A stretch of DNA of 46,889 nucleotides from Pseudoalteromonas prydzensis (GTDB taxonomy: Bacteria; Pseudomonadota; Gammaproteobacteria; Enterobacterales; Alteromonadaceae). The stretch lies in NCBI RefSeq assembly GCF_011050055.1, contig NZ_DRGM01000111.1, positions 1 to 46,889 on the forward strand, given 5' to 3'. The notes under the pieces were generated by a model that saw only the letters and a program-made list of their open reading frames with translations, had not been told where the DNA came from and ran no database searches. The translations under genes and the position numbers were made by a program. Shown piece after piece: positions 9,241 to 17,145 of the stretch (the stretch's first letter is position 1; every line of letters starts with the position of its first letter).

Positions 9241-9266
9241 TTGACAAGGACACTTGTCCGTATAAT
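9241..9266 (+). promoter_or_regulatory. Orphan palindromic operator with TTGACA and TATAAT
   Basis: TTGACA (9241-9246) and TATAAT (9261-9266) flank GGACACTTGTCC, a palindrome with 5-base arms (GGACA/TGTCC). The spacer is only 14 bases, shorter than the optimum of 17, so activity without a DNA-bending activator is doubtful. No gene follows on the + strand before the convergent cmoB end at 9361. The element may serve purM on the - strand, a small RNA, or a lost gene. Confidence 0.4.
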
Positions 9267-9304
9267 GAGATAAAGGCGCTAGGGAATAGGTTATAGGTGA
9301 CTGT

Positions 9305-9334
9305 TTTAGCGTCGATGATTGCCTCGACGCTAAA
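9305..9334. repeat. 11-bp perfect hairpin between purM and cmoB
   Basis: TTTAGCGTCGA (9305-9315) pairs perfectly with TCGACGCTAAA (9324-9334) around an 8-base loop. It is 26 bases beyond the stop of cmoB, but neither strand has a T-run after the stem, so it is not a standard terminator. It may stabilise the cmoB 3' end or belong to a small RNA starting near 9273. Confidence 0.5.
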
Positions 9335-9360
9335 GTGCAGTGGTTTAAAATTTATAGAGC

Positions 9361-10329
9361 CTAAGCCTTTGCCGTTAATATAGCGCGAAGTGGTGCAGGG
9401 TAGCCTTCAATCGTTTTACTGGTATCGTCTGGATCTAAAAAGTCGATCAGGGACTCGTTTTCCATCCAATCTGATTTACGTTGCTCTGCAAGTGTGGTGA
9501 TAGCGCAGTCTTTCACTTGTACATCTTTAAAACCAACACGCTCCATCCAGAGTTTCAGTGCTGCCGTGCTGGGAATAAACCACACGTTACGCATCTTCGC
9601 ATAGCGGTCAGTGGGCACGAATACGGTGTTTTCGTCGCCTTCAATGACTAAGGTTTCAAGCACGAGCTCACCCCCTGGGCGAAGCTGCGCTTTCAATTGC
9701 GCTAAAAAGTCGATGGGCGAGCGACGATGATAAAGTACCCCCATCGAAAACACCGTATCAAAGGCTTTTAATTCAGGCAGCGCTTCAACGCCTAGCGGCA
9801 ATAAATGTACGTTTTCGTCTGGGTTAAAGTGTTTAATGGCTTGAAATTGACATAAAAATAAATCAGACGGATCAATACCAACCACAAACTCAGCACCTTC
9901 ACCGCGCATCCGCCATAAGTGATAACCTGAGCCACAGCCGATGTCTAACACCGTGCGGCCTTTAAGTGGTTCAATATGCGGTAATAATCTGTCCCATTTC
10001 CAATCACTGCGCCACTCGGTATCAATCTCAATACCGTGCACACTAAACGGGCCTTTACGCCAAGGCATCATGCGTTTTAATAAATGAATGGTTTGCTTTT
10101 GCTCGCCTTCAGTCATTTCACCAGGGGCACCAATTTCAACTTTGTCGATAATATTGACGTGTTTGGTCGCCACTTCAGGTAAGTTTTTTAACACTTTCTG
10201 CCATTTCGGTAAATCACCGTGGCTGGCCTCATTTTGCCAGTGTTTTAATTGGCTAGGCAACGTTTCCAGCCAGTGACTCAGTGGGCTTTGTGCGATAGCG
10301 GCGTAAAATTGGTTAAACCATAAAGACAT
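9361..10329 (-). CDS. cmoB: tRNA U34 carboxymethyltransferase
   Basis: CmoB transfers the carboxymethyl group of carboxy-SAM to 5-hydroxyuridine-34 of tRNA, giving cmo5U for wobble decoding. The Rossmann SAM-binding motif is [15 protein letters not shown], preceded by the typical family block [20 protein letters not shown] and followed by [16 protein letters not shown]. At 322 residues it matches E. coli CmoB (323). It lies 15 bases downstream of cmoA in one operon, so the co-substrate maker and user are co-expressed. Confidence 0.97.
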   Translation of the reverse strand: MSLWFNQFYAAIAQSPLSHWLETLPSQLKHWQNEASHGDLPKWQKVLKNLPEVATKHVNIIDKVEIGAPGEMTEGEQKQTIHLLKRMMPWRKGPFSVHGIEIDTEWRSDWKWDRLLPHIEPLKGRTVLDIGCGSGYHLWRMRGEGAEFVVGIDPSDLFLCQFQAIKHFNPDENVHLLPLGVEALPELKAFDTVFSMGVLYHRRSPIDFLAQLKAQLRPGGELVLETLVIEGDENTVFVPTDRYAKMRNVWFIPSTAALKLWMERVGFKDVQVKDCAITTLAEQRKSDWMENESLIDFLDPDDTSKTIEGYPAPLRAILTAKA

Positions 10330-10344
10330 TGAATATTTCCTAAA

Positions 10345-11070
10345 TTACTTAATTGCTACCAGCGAGCAAAAGTTAAAACACTGATACCATACTTGGGTTT
10401 GGCTAAAGCCAATATCAGTAAGGCGCTTAAGGTGAGTGTTTAATGTATCTGGGCGCATGACATTTTCAATTGCGGTACGTTTTTGGCTAATTTCTAATTC
10501 TGAATAGCCGTTATGACGTTTAAAATCATGGTGTAAATCAATCAGCAAATTGTCGCATTGCTCGTTTTCACCTTTGACTTTTTCACTCAATAGCAGTACA
10601 CCGCCGGGTTTTAAATTGGCGTATATTTTTTCAAGTACCGCTAGGCGTTGCGCAGGTGGAATAAACTGTAGCGTAAAGTTCATCGCTACCACTGAGGCAT
10701 TTTCGATATTTAGCTCGTTAATATCCCCAAGGGTCACAGTAACAGGTACTTCTGAGCGAAAACCCTGTAAATGTAACTTACAGCGTTCAACCATGGCCTG
10801 TGAGTTATCAACGGCAATAATATGGCAATTATCAGTGCGAATATTACGGCGCATACTCAAAGTGACGGCACCCAGCGAGCAGCCTAAATCATACAGATTT
10901 GAGTTACTTTGCGCGTATTCACCGGCCAATTTACCCATAGTACTGACTATGGTGGCGTAACCCGGCACTGAGCGCTGGATCATATCAGGGAAAACTTCTA
11001 CTACATGTTGGTCAAAGCTAAAGTCTTTAACCGCTTGCTCAGTGGCATAAATGCTGTCTTTTATGTTCAC
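10345..11070 (-). CDS. cmoA: Carboxy-S-adenosyl-L-methionine synthase
   Basis: CmoA converts SAM and prephenate to carboxy-SAM, the donor used by CmoB encoded just downstream. The SAM site is LYDLGCSLGAVTLSMRRN. FDQHVVEVFPDMIQRSVPGY near the N-terminus and MNFTLQFIPPAQR are family hallmarks. At 241 residues it is close to the E. coli protein (247). It is the first gene of cmoA-cmoB, with its start about 115 bases from the divergent DUF3334 gene. Confidence 0.97.
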   Translation of the reverse strand: MNIKDSIYATEQAVKDFSFDQHVVEVFPDMIQRSVPGYATIVSTMGKLAGEYAQSNSNLYDLGCSLGAVTLSMRRNIRTDNCHIIAVDNSQAMVERCKLHLQGFRSEVPVTVTLGDINELNIENASVVAMNFTLQFIPPAQRLAVLEKIYANLKPGGVLLLSEKVKGENEQCDNLLIDLHHDFKRHNGYSELEISQKRTAIENVMRPDTLNTHLKRLTDIGFSQTQVWYQCFNFCSLVAIK

Positions 11071-11186
11071 ACAAACAGTCTCTTGAAAAATAATAGGGCT
11101 ATTTTAGCATTTTATGCTGGATAGTCAGTGATAATTTCAGTAGCTTGGCTAGAATAATGAATAACAAGTATAAAAAGAGACATTTA

Positions 11187-11876
11187 ATGACTAAAAGTAA
11201 AGTAATTAGTACTGATGATATATTGGCAACCCTGTGCCATTCTGTAACGGGCGTTTTGTCGTCGGCCAGCGGTAACAGCATTAGCTATTCAGCCATGGTG
11301 CAAAAGATTACCCGCACCTGTATGCGACCAGATATTGGCTGTTTTGTATTATTTGATGGTGGTTTTACGGGGCTGGTTATCACTAACTTTACTTCGCAAG
11401 CAGCAATGGAAATTTATCACGATTATATGCGCAGCATGGGGATGCCTGAAGACGAGATTGCGCATAGTCACCTGTCGGATGACGTGTCAAATGTATTGGG
11501 TGAGCTGATGAACCAAATCGTTGGTGATTTCACTTCAAAAGTGCGCGAGCAATTACACACTTCAATCACCCAAAATCAGCCAAAAATGATGGCGATTAAC
11601 AAGCAAGTGCAAATTTCGGTTGATACCACTATGGATAGACCACAAGCACGGCGCGTGACATTTACCACCAGTAAACAAAATATCTTTTATTTAGAATTAG
11701 CGATGGATAAAACTGAGTTTATTAAGCTACATGACTTTGATATTGTCGAAGCGATAGACCCAGATGACATCATCGAAAACGAAGCGAAACATAAAGCTGA
11801 AAAACAAAAAGCTGCTGATGATGCTGCTAAAGCAAGTGATTTAGATGACGACTTTATGGCAGAGCTCGGACTTTAA
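11187..11876 (+). CDS. DUF3334 family, CheX/CheC-like phosphatase fold
   Basis: The 229-residue protein resembles DUF3334 of Vibrio, Shewanella and Pseudoalteromonas. Its central part looks like a CheX/CheC/FliY domain. Residues 102-132 contain E106-L-M-N109 followed by exactly 22 residues and P132, which fits the CheY-phosphatase consensus [DS]xxxExxNx22P except that position -4 is Asn102, with Ser101 beside it. The C-terminal ~35 residues are charged and Ala-rich and end DLDDDFMAELGL, a possible docking tail. The ATG at 11187 follows AAAGAGA; an upstream frame extension to 11145 lacks a ribosome site. No chemotaxis gene is near. A role in dephosphorylating a response regulator is inferred, not known. 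Confidence 0.7.
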   Translation: MTKSKVISTDDILATLCHSVTGVLSSASGNSISYSAMVQKITRTCMRPDIGCFVLFDGGFTGLVITNFTSQAAMEIYHDYMRSMGMPEDEIAHSHLSDDVSNVLGELMNQIVGDFTSKVREQLHTSITQNQPKMMAINKQVQISVDTTMDRPQARRVTFTTSKQNIFYLELAMDKTEFIKLHDFDIVEAIDPDDIIENEAKHKAEKQKAADDAAKASDLDDDFMAELGL

Positions 11877-11918
11877 ATAACTATCCGTAGCTGAGTCAAT
11901 CGTAAATTAAAACTGTAT

Positions 11919-11943
11919 ATTGGGTTTCGTGATGAAACCCAAT
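11919..11943. repeat. Perfect 10-bp hairpin between convergent genes
   Basis: ATTGGGTTTC and GAAACCCAAT pair around GTGAT, between the stops of DUF3334 (+) and the PurA paralogue (-). On the - strand a short TTTT follows nine bases later. It is possibly a weak terminator for the PurA-like gene. Confidence 0.5.
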
Positions 11944-11998
11944 AGCTTAGATTCAATTTAATGTTCGACAATAATCGTATGCACTCTCAACCTATCGA

Positions 11999-13255
11999 CT
12001 AGCGGATAATCATTTGTTCGCGTTCAGGCCCTACAGACACCATACTCACCGGCACGCCCATTAACACTTCAATACGTTCAACATAGTACTGCGCCGCGGC
12101 TGGTAGGCTGTCGAAGGTACGACAACCGGTAATATCTTCATCCCACGCTGGCATGCTTTCATAGATTGGCGTTAAAGCTGCTGTTTGTGGCCAAATAGGG
12201 TTTTCGCTGTGATCGCCTGCATAACCAACACAGATTTTTAAATCTTTCATGCCAGATAGGCAATCAATTTTAGTTAATGCAATTTCAGTGGCAGCTTGTA
12301 ATTCAACTCCGTTACGGGTGGCAACTGCGTCAAAATAACCCATATCACGTGGCCGGCCAGTGACTGCACCATATTCGTTCGCGCTTTCGCGAAAGTTGTC
12401 TTGCTCTGCCATGGCGGTAACCAGTGTGCCCGTACCAACAGATGAACTAAACGATTTTGCCACCGCGATAACACGCTCAGGGCGCAAAGCTGGTAATCCG
12501 CTGCCAATCCCTGCATAAGCGGCGGTTACGTTTGAAGAGGTAGTATAAGGGTATTCGCCATAGACTAAATCGCGGCCTGCGCCTAATTGTGCTTCAAACA
12601 ATAAGTTGGCATCTTGCTGTTGCAGGGCTTTTAAAGGCTCAGTGACATTACAGATAAATTCACGCCACGGCGCGGTGACCTCTAATAGCCACTCAGTCAT
12701 TTGTTCAGCCGTTTGGGAAAAATCACAGCTAGGATAAAGTGCTTTTAATTGTGGCATTTTCCAATCCAGCATAAATTGAATACGCGCTAATAAAACGTCG
12801 GGTTGATTTAACCAGCCAACTAAAATGCCTTTTTTCATTACTCGGTCACCGTACGCAGGGGCAATTCCTTGGCGGGTAGAGCCGTAAGCGGCATCGCCTA
12901 AGCGTATTTCTTCGAGGGTATCTTCAAGGGCGTGTAATGGTAAGCACAGCGTTGCACGATCAGAAATACAGAGTTTTACAGCAACGCCTGCTGCGTTAAC
13001 TTCGGCGATTTCTTCGCTTAATGCGGCTGGGCTAATCACCATGCCGGGGCCAAGTACGGCAATACAATCTGGATTAAAAATACCGCTTGGTAATTGGTGT
13101 AGTTTAAACGTACCAAAGTCATTTACAACGGTATGTCCGGCGTTGTTACCACCTTGAAAGCGAATGCTCGCAGATGCGTTCTCAGCTAGAAAATCGACGA
13201 TGCGGCCTTTGCCTTCATCACCCCAGTTTGCACCTACAACAACAATTGACGGCAT
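11999..13255 (-). CDS. Divergent adenylosuccinate synthetase paralogue
   Basis: The fold is clearly PurA: GANWGDEGKGRIVD (P-loop with catalytic Asp), GGNNAGHTVV (catalytic His), LGPGMVISPAAL, IAPAYGDRV, EYPYTTSSN, LTKIDCLSGM (GTP site) and a C-terminal IEVLMGVPVSMVSVGPER. It differs from housekeeping PurA at substrate-facing places. FEGAQGTLLD becomes FEAQLGAGRD, so the IMP-contacting Gln is displaced. RVGAGPFPTE becomes SVGTGTLVTA. The aspartate-loop GRRRRTG becomes GRPRDMG. At 418 residues it is slightly short. GGAGAG lies 6 bases before the ATG. A LysR regulator is encoded divergently 122 bases away. It may be a specialised ligase acting on another nucleotide or amino acid; the catalytic Asp argues against it being phage PurZ. 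Confidence 0.85.
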   Translation of the reverse strand: MPSIVVVGANWGDEGKGRIVDFLAENASASIRFQGGNNAGHTVVNDFGTFKLHQLPSGIFNPDCIAVLGPGMVISPAALSEEIAEVNAAGVAVKLCISDRATLCLPLHALEDTLEEIRLGDAAYGSTRQGIAPAYGDRVMKKGILVGWLNQPDVLLARIQFMLDWKMPQLKALYPSCDFSQTAEQMTEWLLEVTAPWREFICNVTEPLKALQQQDANLLFEAQLGAGRDLVYGEYPYTTSSNVTAAYAGIGSGLPALRPERVIAVAKSFSSSVGTGTLVTAMAEQDNFRESANEYGAVTGRPRDMGYFDAVATRNGVELQAATEIALTKIDCLSGMKDLKICVGYAGDHSENPIWPQTAALTPIYESMPAWDEDITGCRTFDSLPAAAQYYVERIEVLMGVPVSMVSVGPEREQMIIR

Positions 13256-13377
13256 AATTTACTCTCCAAATTGATTGAATGAATATGGTATGCCCACTAT
13301 CTAAATAAGAGAAATTAATTATAATTATTATCTTGATAAGAATTTCATATCGATTTTACATAATTAAGGTCATCAAG

Positions 13378-14268
13378 ATGTTAGATATTCAGTGGTTAAA
13401 AACCTTCGTCACATTAGCTGAATTAAAGCACTTTGGTAAAACAGCTAATGCGCTGCATATGACACAGCCCAATGTTAGTTTGCATATTAAACAGTTAGAA
13501 AAAATGACGCGGGTAAAATTGATTGAACGTAATCCCTTTAGCCTCACTCAGGCTGGGTTACGGCTATTGCAGTCAGGCCAAAAAACCTTATGGGAATTAC
13601 AGGTCTGCCAATCTGACTTAAATGCGATTAATGACCTTCGCCAAGGCACACTGACAATTGCCGCCAGTGATATTATTTCTCGTTTATTGTTGATTGAACC
13701 GTTTCAGCTATTTAAGCGCCAGTTTCCAGGCATTGATTTTACTTTGCTCAATACAACGTCTTCACAAGCATCGGCGTTGGTTAAAAGTGCGGAGGCGGAT
13801 CTTGGTTTTGTGATTGCTCAAAAAGAAAGTGAACCACTGCATTTTACCCAATTACAGCAAATAAAATGGTGTGCGCTGGGTAATCATTTACAGCTATGGC
13901 AACAAGCTAAAAATAACAACACTATAACGCTGACTGAGCCACCAACCTTAATTTTGCTCGGCCATGATACGCGAACCCGAGAGTTACTCGATAGCGCATT
14001 GCCGTCTTTAAATTTACCAAATTATCGGGTAATGGAAGTGGGCAGTGTGGATGCACAAATTGATTGGGCCGAAGCGGGCTTTGGTGTTGCCATCGTGCCG
14101 GAGTTTTCCCTGCGCAGTAAAGCAAATTTAACCACCACAGTGACCGCATTACCACAATTTCCAACTACCAGCTTAGGGTATATTGTGCGGCAAAATCAGG
14201 TGCCCTCAAAAGCAATTAAACAATTGCTGCATTGGGTGAGTGAAGAGATCTTCCGTAATCACCAATAA
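13378..14268 (+). CDS. LysR family transcriptional regulator
   Basis: The protein starts MLDIQWLKTFVTLAELKHFGKTANALHMTQPNVSLHIKQLE, a textbook LysR winged helix-turn-helix (residues 1-60). A periplasmic-binding-protein-like effector domain follows from about residue 90 (GTLTIAASDIISRLLLIEP). At 296 residues the length is normal. The ATG at 13378 is preceded by AAGG at good distance and starts exactly at the domain; the in-frame extension to 13333 is not needed. It is divergent from the PurA paralogue. The AT-rich spacer contains TTATC-TT-GATAA at 13328-13339, so it likely controls that gene and itself. The effector is unknown. Confidence 0.9.
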   Translation: MLDIQWLKTFVTLAELKHFGKTANALHMTQPNVSLHIKQLEKMTRVKLIERNPFSLTQAGLRLLQSGQKTLWELQVCQSDLNAINDLRQGTLTIAASDIISRLLLIEPFQLFKRQFPGIDFTLLNTTSSQASALVKSAEADLGFVIAQKESEPLHFTQLQQIKWCALGNHLQLWQQAKNNNTITLTEPPTLILLGHDTRTRELLDSALPSLNLPNYRVMEVGSVDAQIDWAEAGFGVAIVPEFSLRSKANLTTTVTALPQFPTTSLGYIVRQNQVPSKAIKQLLHWVSEEIFRNHQ

Positions 14269-14403
14269 AATCTAAGTGGCAGCTAATTGTTTATTAGTTA
14301 ATTTTCACAACAAAAAGTGTAAAGCTCTCATGCCTATATTAAGATGCTGCGCTGGTGGCTTTTAAGCTGCAATTATACAGACTTATACGGATCCTCTTTT
14401 TGA

Positions 14404-15417
14404 ATGAGCTATTTTAAGAATTTAATCACAAAATTTATAATGATGATGCAACAGCGGCCTGGTTTATTGGCGGTATTTGCGTTTTGTAGCGGTGTAGCAA
14501 GTTATGTGTTGGTTGAGCGTAAAGAGTCATTCTCGCAAATTATAGCCATACTGCTGTTGGTTAGTTGGGGGTGGTTGATTGTTGATAACTGGCTGCGGGA
14601 TAAAGTAGAGCAGCGCTTTGGCGTGACTGTCTCTCCTAATTTTATGCGTTTTGCGCTGCAAATGGTGCAACAAGAAAGCCTGTTTTTTGCTTTGCCTTTT
14701 TTTCTTGCAGTCACTTCATGGAACCATCCACAAGCTATTTTTACCTCATTAATTATTCTCTGCGCGTTTATCTCGGTTGTCGATCCGCTTTACTATAAAA
14801 AATTAGCGAAGCACAGCGTGCTCTTTACGGTGTTTCATAACTTTGCGCTATTTGTCGTTCTGTCGGTAATTTTACCTATTTTATTTAATCTCACTACTAG
14901 CCAAAGTGTAAAGATTGCATTGATCACCGCGATTATCTTTACCATACCGAGTTTAGGTAAGTTAATGCCCAACGCCAGATGGTGGCGTTTCCCTTTCTTG
15001 GTTTTACTGCTTTGTGTTTTAAGTGCCGGTTTATGGCAATTACGTAGTTGGGTGCCACCTGCGGCGCTGCGTTTAACCGACATTACCTTATCGCATCAGG
15101 TTGATATCGAGCAGCGCAAGCCGGTTGGCAGTATCAAGCATTTAGATGCTAATTCATTACATCAGCAAGGTTTGTATAGTTGGACCGCGGTTAAAGCCCC
15201 CAGAGGATTAAATGAAAAAGTATTCCATGTTTGGCTACATAACAATAACGTGGTTGATCGCATTGCATTAAACATTAGTGGCGGGCGAGAGCAAGGCTAC
15301 AGAGCTTGGACGCATAAAGTGAACTTTCCAGCAAACCCTGTTGGTAAATGGCAAGTACAGGTTGTAACTGAGTCAGGGCAACTGATAGGTTTAACTAAAT
15401 TTACGGTCACTCTATAG
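14404..15417 (+). CDS. DUF5924/DUF2914-type membrane protein
   Basis: The 337-residue protein has about seven hydrophobic segments in residues 20-215. A soluble C-terminal domain follows, in which LYSWTAVKAPRGLNEKVFHVWLHNN and GYRAWTHKVNFPANPVGKWQVQVVTESGQLIG match the DUF2914 pattern I know. The C-terminal domain is probably periplasmic. The function is unknown. The ATG at 14404 has no strong ribosome site; GGA about 12 bases upstream is the best candidate. It is monocistronic, between a LysR gene and the convergent YgjP-like gene. Confidence 0.75.
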   Translation: MSYFKNLITKFIMMMQQRPGLLAVFAFCSGVASYVLVERKESFSQIIAILLLVSWGWLIVDNWLRDKVEQRFGVTVSPNFMRFALQMVQQESLFFALPFFLAVTSWNHPQAIFTSLIILCAFISVVDPLYYKKLAKHSVLFTVFHNFALFVVLSVILPILFNLTTSQSVKIALITAIIFTIPSLGKLMPNARWWRFPFLVLLLCVLSAGLWQLRSWVPPAALRLTDITLSHQVDIEQRKPVGSIKHLDANSLHQQGLYSWTAVKAPRGLNEKVFHVWLHNNNVVDRIALNISGGREQGYRAWTHKVNFPANPVGKWQVQVVTESGQLIGLTKFTVTL

Positions 15418-15474
15418 CATAGCCTGTTAGTGAAACCAATGTCGCGTGGCATGTTCAGTTGTGAGTAATAACAT

Positions 15475-15975
15475 TTATTTTAAATAAGGGTTGTTGCCCT
15501 GCGTGACCAACACACAAAATATCCGTAAATCGAGTTCGAGCTGATGATACTGTGGTTCCATATGACAACACAGTTGATAAAAGCTTTTGTTATGGTCTTT
15601 TTCTTTAAAGTGGGCGAGTTCGTGTACCACTAGAGCTTTTAATAATTGCTCGGGGGCGCACAGTAAATCACTGTTAATGGCCAAATCGTGTTTGCGGGTT
15701 TTCCCTTGCATACGATAGGTGTGCGTACCGAGTGCATTAGTCACCATATCACCTTGCTTTTTAAATGCGGCGCGGCCAAACGGCGGGGCGTTTTTTAAAT
15801 AACGTTTTTTAAGCTCAGTGGCGTATGCGTACAACGACTTGTCACTGGTAATGGTGTGGGCATATGGGTATTTTTTAGTTAAATACGCGCCGTGTTTATC
15901 ATTTTCAATTAACTGGGTTACTTGGTTTACGATTTGCTCTGGGTAGCCAGTAAAATAGCGTTTAAAATCACTCAT
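15475..15975 (-). CDS. YgjP-type (M48) metallopeptidase domain protein
   Basis: The zinc motif HELAH occurs in LLKALVVHELAHFKEKDHNKSFY, with the downstream His-rich DHNKSFYQLCCHMEP of the YgjP/DUF45 family. The 166-residue protein has no signal peptide, so it is a small cytoplasmic metalloprotease-like protein. Biological substrates of this family are not established. It lies 37 bases downstream of the DUF72 gene on the same strand, so the two may be cotranscribed. Confidence 0.8.
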   Translation of the reverse strand: MSDFKRYFTGYPEQIVNQVTQLIENDKHGAYLTKKYPYAHTITSDKSLYAYATELKKRYLKNAPPFGRAAFKKQGDMVTNALGTHTYRMQGKTRKHDLAINSDLLCAPEQLLKALVVHELAHFKEKDHNKSFYQLCCHMEPQYHQLELDLRIFCVLVTQGNNPYLK

Positions 15976-16012
15976 TCAATACTTCTTTTTTGTCGTTAAT
16001 TTCTATTCTAAG

Positions 16013-16861
16013 TCAAAACAAACTGGCTTGGCTGGCTTCTTTCTCACCAGCAAAGGGGTTTAACACTGGGTGGTCATAACCTAAATCTTGGCAAAACTCC
16101 CGCGCTAATAATGGTGCTTGGCGGTTATCGGCGGTATGAAAAAATACATACGGGTGTTTGCCTTCAGCAAGCCATTGTTTTACTTTTTTCAGCCACGGTT
16201 GGTAATAGCGTTTATAGTCATGATCTAAATCGGCAATCACAAAGCGCGCCATGGGTTGATTGCCAGTTGCAATGGCATGTACAGGTAAATGCGGCTTTTT
16301 TTGCTGGGCATCAAGCAGTGCCGCTGTGTTAGGTGTCACTGCAAACAGGGCGCGGGTATCCATGGCAATACGGTTAATATTGTTTGCAATTAATAGCTGA
16401 TTTAATGCAATTTCCGCTGCCCCTTTGTTAAAAAATTCAGGGTGGCGAACTTCAACGCCGTAGTTTAAACCCGTCGGGAGCTTGGCAATAAACTGCGCTA
16501 ACAACGGCAGTTGTTTAGGGCTAAAACTACTCGGTAGCTGCAACATGATCTGCCCAACATGAAACAATATTGGCTCGAATAAATTAAACCATGCAGTGAG
16601 TTCGGCATCGATATGAGTAAGCTTTAATTCATGGCTAAAGCGTCGATGGAATTTAAAAGTAAATTTAAAGTCATTGCCGACAGCATCACGCCAGCGATTT
16701 AATGATTCAACACTAGGATCGGCATAAAAGCTGGTATTGCCTTCGACTGAATTAAACACCTGTGCGTATTCGTGCAACATATCGGCATTTTTACAGTGAC
16801 TTGATAATAAATTGCCTTTCCACGCGGTACTTGACCACTGCGGACACCCTAAATACAACAT
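16013..16861 (-). CDS. DUF72 (YecE-like) protein
   Basis: The 282-residue protein starts MLYLGCPQWSSTAWKG and has the TIM-barrel-like pattern of DUF72/YecE: FNSVEGNTSFYADPS, FKFTFKFHRRFSHE, ILFHVGQIMLQLPSSFSP, YGVEVRHPEFF and YVFFHTADNRQAPLLAREF. The function is unknown for the family. It precedes the YgjP-like gene in the same direction. The segment between its start and aspS (16862-17145) has no gene and probably holds both divergent promoters. Confidence 0.88.
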   Translation of the reverse strand: MLYLGCPQWSSTAWKGNLLSSHCKNADMLHEYAQVFNSVEGNTSFYADPSVESLNRWRDAVGNDFKFTFKFHRRFSHELKLTHIDAELTAWFNLFEPILFHVGQIMLQLPSSFSPKQLPLLAQFIAKLPTGLNYGVEVRHPEFFNKGAAEIALNQLLIANNINRIAMDTRALFAVTPNTAALLDAQQKKPHLPVHAIATGNQPMARFVIADLDHDYKRYYQPWLKKVKQWLAEGKHPYVFFHTADNRQAPLLAREFCQDLGYDHPVLNPFAGEKEASQASLF

Positions 16862-17037
16862 AAACCGACTAACTGATTGTGTGTTTTAGCAAGTATATCA
16901 AACCTGTAAACTCAAAGCATAGAGCCCGTTATGAAACTGGTTCTTTTTAGTCGCATAAATACAGGTTACAGCAAAAGATAAAATGCAGCGTTTCATATAA
17001 GTTTAATTCCAACGATACTCGCATCTTGAAGTAACTT

Positions 17038-17050
17038 GGGTATAATACCC
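17038..17050 (+). promoter_or_regulatory. Palindromic -10 region upstream of aspS
   Basis: GGGTATAATACCC is a palindrome around a central A that contains a perfect TATAAT (17041-17046), about 100 bases before the aspS ATG. A TTGAAG at 17026-17031 is too close to act as a normal -35, and no good -35 is visible at 17-base spacing. Confidence 0.35.
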
Positions 17051-17145
17051 AGCCTAAAATGATTTATAAATAGTGGCTTATTCTCCCTCAAAAACAGCAA
17101 TTCTTAGGGGAAGCGGCTATTCGTCTTTACACTGACAGGAATACT

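Noticed and set aside
9305..9334. Standard rho-independent terminator of cmoB
   Set aside because: The stem is strong but no T-run follows on the - strand (sequence continues AACAG), so the hairpin is listed without that function.
10550..10960. A 136-codon frame antisense to cmoA
   Set aside because: cmoA is certain from family motifs and length; the opposite frame shows no recognisable protein pattern.
11999..13255. Identification of the PurA paralogue as phage-type PurZ (2-aminoadenine synthesis)
   Set aside because: PurZ, as I recall it, replaces the catalytic Asp of the P-loop with Ser, whereas here GDEGKG keeps the Asp, and no phage or DNA-modification genes are adjacent.
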